Source: Microthrixaceae bacterium (GTDB taxonomy: Bacteria > Actinomycetota > Acidimicrobiia > Acidimicrobiales > Acidimicrobilacustridaceae). From it: DNA of 10,345 nt. The stretch lies in NCBI GenBank assembly GCA_023264915.1, contig JAHFUU010000041.1, positions 1 to 10,345 of the forward strand, given 5' to 3'. Below, piece after piece: positions 6,137-10,345 of the stretch. The position numbers were made by a program, and so were the translations under genes. The notes under the pieces are model-generated. The model saw only the letters and a program-made list of their open reading frames with translations. It was not told the origin of the DNA and did not search any database. Position 1 is the stretch's first letter, and each line of letters starts with the position of its first letter.

Positions 6137-6348
6137 TCTCCACCACCTATGGCGTAGTTGGGATGAGTTGCGAGCACTGCACGAACGCCGTACGCGGCGA
6201 GCTCGAGAAGCTTGCGGGCGTCACCGACGTCAAGGTCGATCTGGCGACAGGTGAAGCGACCGTGACCAGCGAGGCCCCGCTCGAACGGGTTGCCGTTGCG
6301 GCGGCCATAGACGAGGCGGGCTACGAGTTGGGGCCACTCTCACCGTGA
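6133..6348 (+). CDS. copZ: CopZ-like copper chaperone (heavy-metal-associated domain)
   Basis: This 71-residue protein is one complete HMA ferredoxin-like domain. The Cu(I) site is GMSCEHC (10-16), with ligands C13 and C16. The rest follows the family: a helix ending in LEKLAGV, strands around [14 protein letters not shown], and a C-terminal [10 protein letters not shown]. CopZ proteins bind Cu(I) in the cytoplasm and hand it to the CopA ATPase, and often to CsoR. ATG 6133 is preferred to an in-frame GTG at 6112: it overlaps the preceding stop as ATGA, has GGGGTGG five bases upstream, and starts immediately before the HMA fold. Its own stop overlaps the next gene's GTG (GTGA at 6345-6348), so translation looks chained through the operon. 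Confidence 0.92.
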   Translation: MISTTYGVVGMSCEHCTNAVRGELEKLAGVTDVKVDLATGEATVTSEAPLERVAVAAAIDEAGYELGPLSP

Positions 6349-6509
6349 CGGCGATGGCGAAGACCGCTGTCTTCGCGGCGATCCTCTTGGCGATCTTCAT
6401 CGCATCCTACGGCCTTGGACGTGTGACCGGCACCGACGACCCCACCGAGACGAACCCATCCACGACGACCCTGCCGAGCGGGCCGACACATGCGAGCTCG
6501 CACCCATGA
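6345..6509 (+). CDS. Small single-pass membrane protein between copZ and copA
   Basis: A 54-residue frame starts at GTG 6345, overlapping the copZ stop as GTGA, and ends at TGA 6507-6509, overlapping the copA ATG 6506 as ATGA. It fills the gap between the two genes exactly, which strongly suggests a real coupled gene. Residues 7-25 form one hydrophobic helix ([19 protein letters not shown]). A 29-residue tail follows, rich in Thr, Ser and Pro, with acidic residues (DD, E) and two histidines (H49, H53) near the end. It may be an anchored small partner of CopA, or the reduced N-terminal stub of longer actinobacterial copper-operon membrane proteins that begin with a similar helix. ATG 6354 (codon 4) is an alternative start. 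No family can be named securely. Confidence 0.65.
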   Translation: MTAMAKTAVFAAILLAIFIASYGLGRVTGTDDPTETNPSTTTLPSGPTHASSHP

Positions 6510-8779
6510 CCGCGGGAGCATCCTCGACAGACCAGGTCGAGCTTGAAATAGGGGGGATGACCTGCGCGTCTTGCGCGGCACGGATCGAGAAGAAGCTCAA
6601 CAAGATCGCCGGCGTGCAAGCCACGGTCAACTACGCGACCGAGCGAGCTCGGGTGACCTTCCCTGCCGGAGGAGACCCAGCAGATCTGATCGGGGCCGTC
6701 GAAGCGGTCGGCTACAAGGCGAAGCTGCCCGACAAGCGCGAACCCTCTCGACGTCCTGGGGCTGCCAGCCGCACCGAGGACCCGGGCGTTCGCGACGGAA
6801 GTGAGTTGGACCTGCTCCGCAGGCGATTCGTCATCTCCACCGCGCTCACCGCTCCAGTGGTCGCTATGGCGATGATCCCGACCCTGCAGTTCCGAAACTG
6901 GCAGTGGATGTCTCTCACCCTCGCCGCACCGGTCGTCATCTGGGGTGCGTACCCGTTCCACCGGGCTGCGTGGGCCAACCTCAGGCACGGCGCAGCGACG
7001 ATGGACACGCTCATCTCGGTCGGCACGCTCGCCGCCTTCGGCTGGTCCCTCTGGGCGCTCTTCCTAGGCGACGCGGGGATGCCGGGCATGAGGATGCCCT
7101 TCAGCTTCGCTGTCGCTCGAGGTAGTGGAACCCACGACATCTACCTCGAGGTGGCCACCGGCGTCACCGTGTTCATTCTCGCCGGCCGCTACTTCGAGGC
7201 CCGGGCAAGACGTCGATCGGGCGCAGCACTCCGCGCCCTGCTGGAGCTCGGAGCCAAAGACGCCACCGTGATCGACAACGGCAACGAGCGTCAGGTTCCG
7301 ATCGACCAACTGCGCATCGGTGACCGGTTCGTGGTGCGTCCCGGCGAGAAGGTCGCGACCGACGGCGTCGTCGAGGACGGGTCATCTGCCATCGACGCCT
7401 CGCTTCTCACAGGTGAGAGCATCCCGGTCGAGGTAGGTCCAGGGGATCCGGTTGTGGGTGCGACCGTCAACGCGGGTGGGCGTCTCGTGGTACGAGCCAC
7501 GAGAGTTGGTCAAGACACGAAGCTCTCCCAGATAGCCAGGCTGGTCACCGACGCGCAGAACGGAAAGGCTCCGATCCAGCGACTTGCTGACCGGGTCTCT
7601 GGCGTGTTCGTCCCTGTGGTGATCGCAACCTCGGTCGCAACACTGGGGTATTGGCTCGGCACAGGTGCATCAGCTGCCACAGCTTCCACCTCGGCGGTTG
7701 CCGTGCTCATCATCGCGTGCCCCTGCGCGCTCGGGCTCGCGACCCCCACAGCCTTGCTGGTCGGGACGGGAAGGGGTGCGCAGCTTGGCATCTTGATCAA
7801 GGGTCCAGAGGTGCTCGAGTCCACGCGAAAGGTCGACACGATCGTGCTCGACAAGACCGGTACCGTCACGACGGGCCAGATGACGCTGCTCGATGTAGCG
7901 GTCACAGACGGTACGACCGAAGACGAGGCTCTGGGCCTGGTTGGTGCGGTCGAGAACGCATCTGAGCACCCCATAGCCCAAGCAATCGCGCGAGGGGCGA
8001 CCGCACGCCTGGGTCGCCTCGAAGGAGTTGGTTCGTTCACCAGCCAGGCGGGTCTCGGGGTCCAGGGTGTGGTCGGCTCTCATGCGGTCGTGGCTGGCCG
8101 CCCAGAGCTCCTCGCGGACTTCTCGATGCGCCTCCCCGCCAAGCTGATCTCGGCGGTCAACGAGGCCGTGGCGAACGGCCAGACAGCGGTGGTCGCCGGA
8201 TGGGACGGACAGGCGCGCGCCGTGTTCGTGGTTGCTGACACGATCAAGGCGACTTCTCCCGAAGCGATCGAGCAGTTCCGCTCGCTCGGGTTGACACCGG
8301 TGCTTCTGACCGGGGACAACCTGGATGCGGCGAGGGCGATCGCGGCCGAGGTAGGCATCGAAGAGGTGATCGCCGAGGTGCTTCCGGACCAGAAGCTTGC
8401 TGAGGTTCGGCGCCTCCAGGGAAGCGGGCATGTGGTCGCGATGGTTGGCGATGGGGTGAACGACGCGGCCGCTCTCGCCCAGGCCGACCTCGGTCTGGCG
8501 ATGGGCACCGGCACCGATGTCGCAATCGAGGCGAGTGACCTGACCCTGGTCCGCGGAGACTTGCGGGCTGCCGCCGACGGCGTTCGCCTCTCACGGCGCA
8601 CGCTCGCCACCATCAAGGGCAACCTCTTCTGGGCTTTCGCCTACAACGTCGCGGCAATTCCACTGGCCGCCGCGGGGTTCCTCAACCCCATGATCGCGGG
8701 AGCTGCAATGGCGTTGAGCAGCATCTTCGTCGTTAGCAACAGCCTCAGGCTGCGCCGGTTCAAGCCCTGGTCAACATAG
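6506..8779 (+). CDS. copA: CopA, P1B-1-type Cu+-exporting ATPase
   Basis: This 757-residue ATPase pumps Cu(I) out of the cytoplasm using ATP. One N-terminal HMA domain carries GMTCASC (17-23). Eight membrane helices are expected. The actuator domain has TGES (302-305). The transport helix has CPC (405-407). The P-domain has DKTGT with phosphorylated D449 (449-453), TGDN (602-605) and GDGVND (648-653). The N-domain has SEHP (486-489). The last helices show YN (713-714) and MxxSS (735-739), the ligands expected of the Cu(I)-specific P1B-1 class. An outer-loop Met cluster, GMPGMRMPF (191-199), probably helps release copper. Length is typical and the gene is intact. ATG 6506 overlaps the preceding stop; no strong Shine-Dalgarno is present, so translation probably relies on coupling. 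CopZ in the same operon is the likely copper donor. Confidence 0.96.
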   Translation: MTAGASSTDQVELEIGGMTCASCAARIEKKLNKIAGVQATVNYATERARVTFPAGGDPADLIGAVEAVGYKAKLPDKREPSRRPGAASRTEDPGVRDGSELDLLRRRFVISTALTAPVVAMAMIPTLQFRNWQWMSLTLAAPVVIWGAYPFHRAAWANLRHGAATMDTLISVGTLAAFGWSLWALFLGDAGMPGMRMPFSFAVARGSGTHDIYLEVATGVTVFILAGRYFEARARRRSGAALRALLELGAKDATVIDNGNERQVPIDQLRIGDRFVVRPGEKVATDGVVEDGSSAIDASLLTGESIPVEVGPGDPVVGATVNAGGRLVVRATRVGQDTKLSQIARLVTDAQNGKAPIQRLADRVSGVFVPVVIATSVATLGYWLGTGASAATASTSAVAVLIIACPCALGLATPTALLVGTGRGAQLGILIKGPEVLESTRKVDTIVLDKTGTVTTGQMTLLDVAVTDGTTEDEALGLVGAVENASEHPIAQAIARGATARLGRLEGVGSFTSQAGLGVQGVVGSHAVVAGRPELLADFSMRLPAKLISAVNEAVANGQTAVVAGWDGQARAVFVVADTIKATSPEAIEQFRSLGLTPVLLTGDNLDAARAIAAEVGIEEVIAEVLPDQKLAEVRRLQGSGHVVAMVGDGVNDAAALAQADLGLAMGTGTDVAIEASDLTLVRGDLRAAADGVRLSRRTLATIKGNLFWAFAYNVAAIPLAAAGFLNPMIAGAAMALSSIFVVSNSLRLRRFKPWST

Positions 8780-8798
8780 GGCTCTGGTGGGCTCTGGT
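8779..8798. repeat. Two tandem copies of a 10-bp unit after copA
   Basis: GGGCTCTGGT occurs twice in direct succession (8779-8788, 8789-8798). The first copy begins on the last base of the copA stop codon. It is a short local duplication with no assignable role. Confidence 0.6.
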
Positions 8799-8936
8799 GC
8801 CTCCGGGGCCGCTCCCCGACGCGCGGCCGTGCTCCCCGATCACCGTCAGGATCCCTGGCGGTCGCGCCGCCGCACGGCGCTGGCCGCGGGTCCCCAGACG
8901 GCACCGAATGCCCTCGGTCGGGCAATCAACCACCGG

Positions 8937-8978
8937 CGATGGCCATCTCCATCGGAGGCGGCTCCTCAATTGGAGAGC
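8937..8978. terminator. Two hairpins downstream of the copper operon
   Basis: CGATGG (8937-8942) and CCATCG (8949-8954) form a six-pair stem around six bases. Next to it, 8961-8978 is a near-palindrome with GCTC/GAGC outer arms. They lie 158-199 bases past the copA stop and 34 bases or more before the MFS start. A terminator for the copper operon is plausible, though no T-run follows. The second could instead be part of the MFS control region. Confidence 0.3.
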
Positions 8979-8984
8979 AATCAG

Positions 8985-9005
8985 ATAGTTAGCCAGGTAA
9001 ACTAT
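8985..9005 (+). promoter_or_regulatory. Inverted-repeat operator overlapping the -10 of the MFS gene
   Basis: ATAGTT (8985-8990) and AACTAT (9000-9005) are perfect inverted arms around a nine-base spacer. The right arm overlaps TAAACT (8998-9003), a -10-like TANNNT element eight bases before ATG 9012. A repressor bound here would block transcription. The AGTTAG...AACTA character recalls MarR-type sites, but no regulator gene is visible in the window and none can be named. Confidence 0.42.
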
Positions 9006-9011
9006 TTGTTG

Positions 9012-10345
9012 ATGGCGCGGATCATGGCAGACGAGGAGGTATCGAGGCAGCCGCTGGTTGATACCCACGGTCGAGCCCGAACCGCTCTTCGAGAGACCTT
9101 CCGCTCCTTCGGCGTGCGCAACTTCCGGCTCTTCTTCGTCGGGCAGGGGATCTCACAGGTTGGAAACTGGCTGACGCTGGTCGCACAGACCCTGCTTGTC
9201 CTCCACATCACCGACAGCGGCCTCTCTCTGGGGCTGTTGGCCGCCGCGCAGTTCGGACCCGTCCTCGCGCTGGGCGCCTGGGCCGGGCTGATCGCTGACC
9301 GTTCCAACAAGCGCAAGCTCCTGCTGATCGTGCAGGTGATCGCGATGTTGCAGTCATTTGCCCTCGCGGGTCTCGGGTTCTTGCACGATCCACCGCTCGT
9401 AGCGATCTATGGGGTGGCACTCGTGGGCGGGATCACGATGGCCTTCGACAATCCTGCGCGCCGGGCTTTCGTGGTCGAGATGGTCCCCGATGACCATGTC
9501 AACAACGCTGTCAGCCTCAACAGCGCTCTGATGACTTCGTCTCGCGTCATCGGGCCGGCACTTGCGGGCCTGCTCGTGTCCACGGTTGGGTTCGGATGGG
9601 CCTTCCTGACCGACGGTCTCTCCTATGTGGCCGTCATCGTGGCCCTGTCGCTCATGCGAACCGCCGAGCTGCGACCAGCACAGGTCACACCTCGGGGTAG
9701 GGGGCAGGTGCGCGAAGGGTTGCGTTACGCCCGCCGGACGCCCGATCTTTGGATCCCACTGGTCATGATGGCCGTGATCGGCACCTTCGCGTACAACTTC
9801 CAGGTTGTGTTCCCTCTGTTCACGATCCGTGATCTGGGTGGCACACCCGACACATTCACGCTGCTGTTCTCGGTTGTGAGTCTGGGGGCCCTCATCGGAG
9901 CCCTGGCTGTCGCCCGCCGTTCGAGCATCGAGGTCCGCTCGGTTGGACTCTCGGCGATTGGGTTCGGCCTTGCGATGACGCTCATGACCTTCGCACCAAA
10001 CGTGGCGGTGGCGATCCCCTTGGGATTGCTCGTCGGCTTTGCGAGCATCGCGTTCTTGACCGCGTCCACGGCGATCGTGCAGATGCGTTCGGATTCCACG
10101 ATGCGGGGCCGCGTGCTCGCGCTCCAGGCAATGGTCTTCCTGGGAAGCACCCCGATCGGTGGACCGATAGTGGGCTGGATAGCTGACCACCTGGGATCGA
10201 GGTACTCGGTAGGCGTTGGTGCTGTCGCCGCCATCGGAGCGGGTGCCTGGGGGCTGCTAGTCGATCGCCGCAGACGACGTACGGCACTCGATCCAGGAGC
10301 CGGGAACCGGGTTGAGGTGGCCGGAACGCCTTTGATCACCCCGGC
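9012..10345 (+). CDS. MFS efflux transporter (3' end beyond window)
   Basis: The frame from ATG 9012 is open to the window edge, giving 444 codons. It belongs to the major facilitator superfamily, nearest the MFS_3/EntS-like exporters. Residues 36-62 give the characteristic first helix (FRLFFVGQGISQVGNWLTL). The loop between helices 2 and 3 carries motif A in the form GAWAGLIADRSNKRKLL (88-104). The second half has the family's QMRSDSTMRGRV segment (357-368). Such proteins usually export small molecules or drugs by proton antiport; the substrate is unknown. About 12 helices appear complete, and the basic, hydrophilic end (DRRRRRTALD) suggests little is missing. No Shine-Dalgarno precedes ATG 9012 or the in-frame ATG 9024. 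With a -10-like TAAACT eight bases upstream, a leaderless mRNA starting at 9012 is likely. It is probably independent of the copper operon. Confidence 0.88.
   Translation, partial: MARIMADEEVSRQPLVDTHGRARTALRETFRSFGVRNFRLFFVGQGISQVGNWLTLVAQTLLVLHITDSGLSLGLLAAAQFGPVLALGAWAGLIADRSNKRKLLLIVQVIAMLQSFALAGLGFLHDPPLVAIYGVALVGGITMAFDNPARRAFVVEMVPDDHVNNAVSLNSALMTSSRVIGPALAGLLVSTVGFGWAFLTDGLSYVAVIVALSLMRTAELRPAQVTPRGRGQVREGLRYARRTPDLWIPLVMMAVIGTFAYNFQVVFPLFTIRDLGGTPDTFTLLFSVVSLGALIGALAVARRSSIEVRSVGLSAIGFGLAMTLMTFAPNVAVAIPLGLLVGFASIAFLTASTAIVQMRSDSTMRGRVLALQAMVFLGSTPIGGPIVGWIADHLGSRYSVGVGAVAAIGAGAWGLLVDRRRRRTALDPGAGNRVEVAGTPLITP

Noticed and set aside
6407..6988. Minus-strand open frame opposite copA
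   Set aside because: It overlaps the ATPase's HMA domain and first helices and has no recognisable domain.
9354..10190. Minus-strand open frame of 278 residues
   Set aside because: It lies entirely opposite the MFS transporter and translates to His/Arg/Asp-rich sequence without domain features.
1..10345. tRNA, rRNA, CRISPR array, insertion sequence or riboswitch
   Set aside because: I saw no cloverleaf, regularly spaced direct repeats, transposase motifs, terminal inverted repeats or known aptamer pattern on either strand.

Overview
The window is GC-rich, densely coded DNA, most likely from an actinobacterium (Actinomycetota). The support is the high-GC codon usage, ATGA/GTGA-coupled genes, a probably leaderless gene, and a secreted protein built from VDTR...VDVxGW repeats of a type I associate with Acidimicrobiia and relatives. 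Lineage is inferred; there is no rRNA marker.

Left part (1-2955, minus strand): one very long reading frame runs off the left edge. It encodes a secreted protein of at least 985 residues: a signal peptide, three ~123-residue repeats, and a C-terminal domain with alpha/beta-hydrolase features (GHG oxyanion-type motif, GNSEG nucleophile elbow). A 314-bp divergent intergenic region separates it from a plus-strand zinc-ribbon membrane protein (3270-4286) of unknown function. A strong hairpin follows that gene.

Middle part (4594-5463, plus strand): a TauE/SafE-family anion exporter with its own candidate promoter. It converges on a csoR-type copper-sensing repressor on the minus strand (5601-5891).

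Copper module (5601-8779): csoR diverges from a tightly coupled plus-strand operon across a short region holding a perfect ATACCC-N5-GGGTAT palindrome, the expected CsoR operator. The operon reads: a 41-codon ORF with the best Shine-Dalgarno in the window; a CopZ-like HMA copper chaperone; a 54-residue single-pass membrane protein with two histidines near its C-terminus; and a P1B-1 Cu+-exporting ATPase (CopA). Successive members overlap by ATGA, GTGA and ATGA. In the expected model, Cu(I) binds CsoR and releases the operator, CopZ carries Cu(I) to CopA, and CopA pumps it out. The two small ORFs are the least understood parts.

Right part (9012 to the end, plus strand): an MFS exporter running off the right edge. 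It has no Shine-Dalgarno, but a -10-like element lies 8 nt before the ATG inside an inverted repeat. This suggests a leaderless, repressor-controlled transcript.
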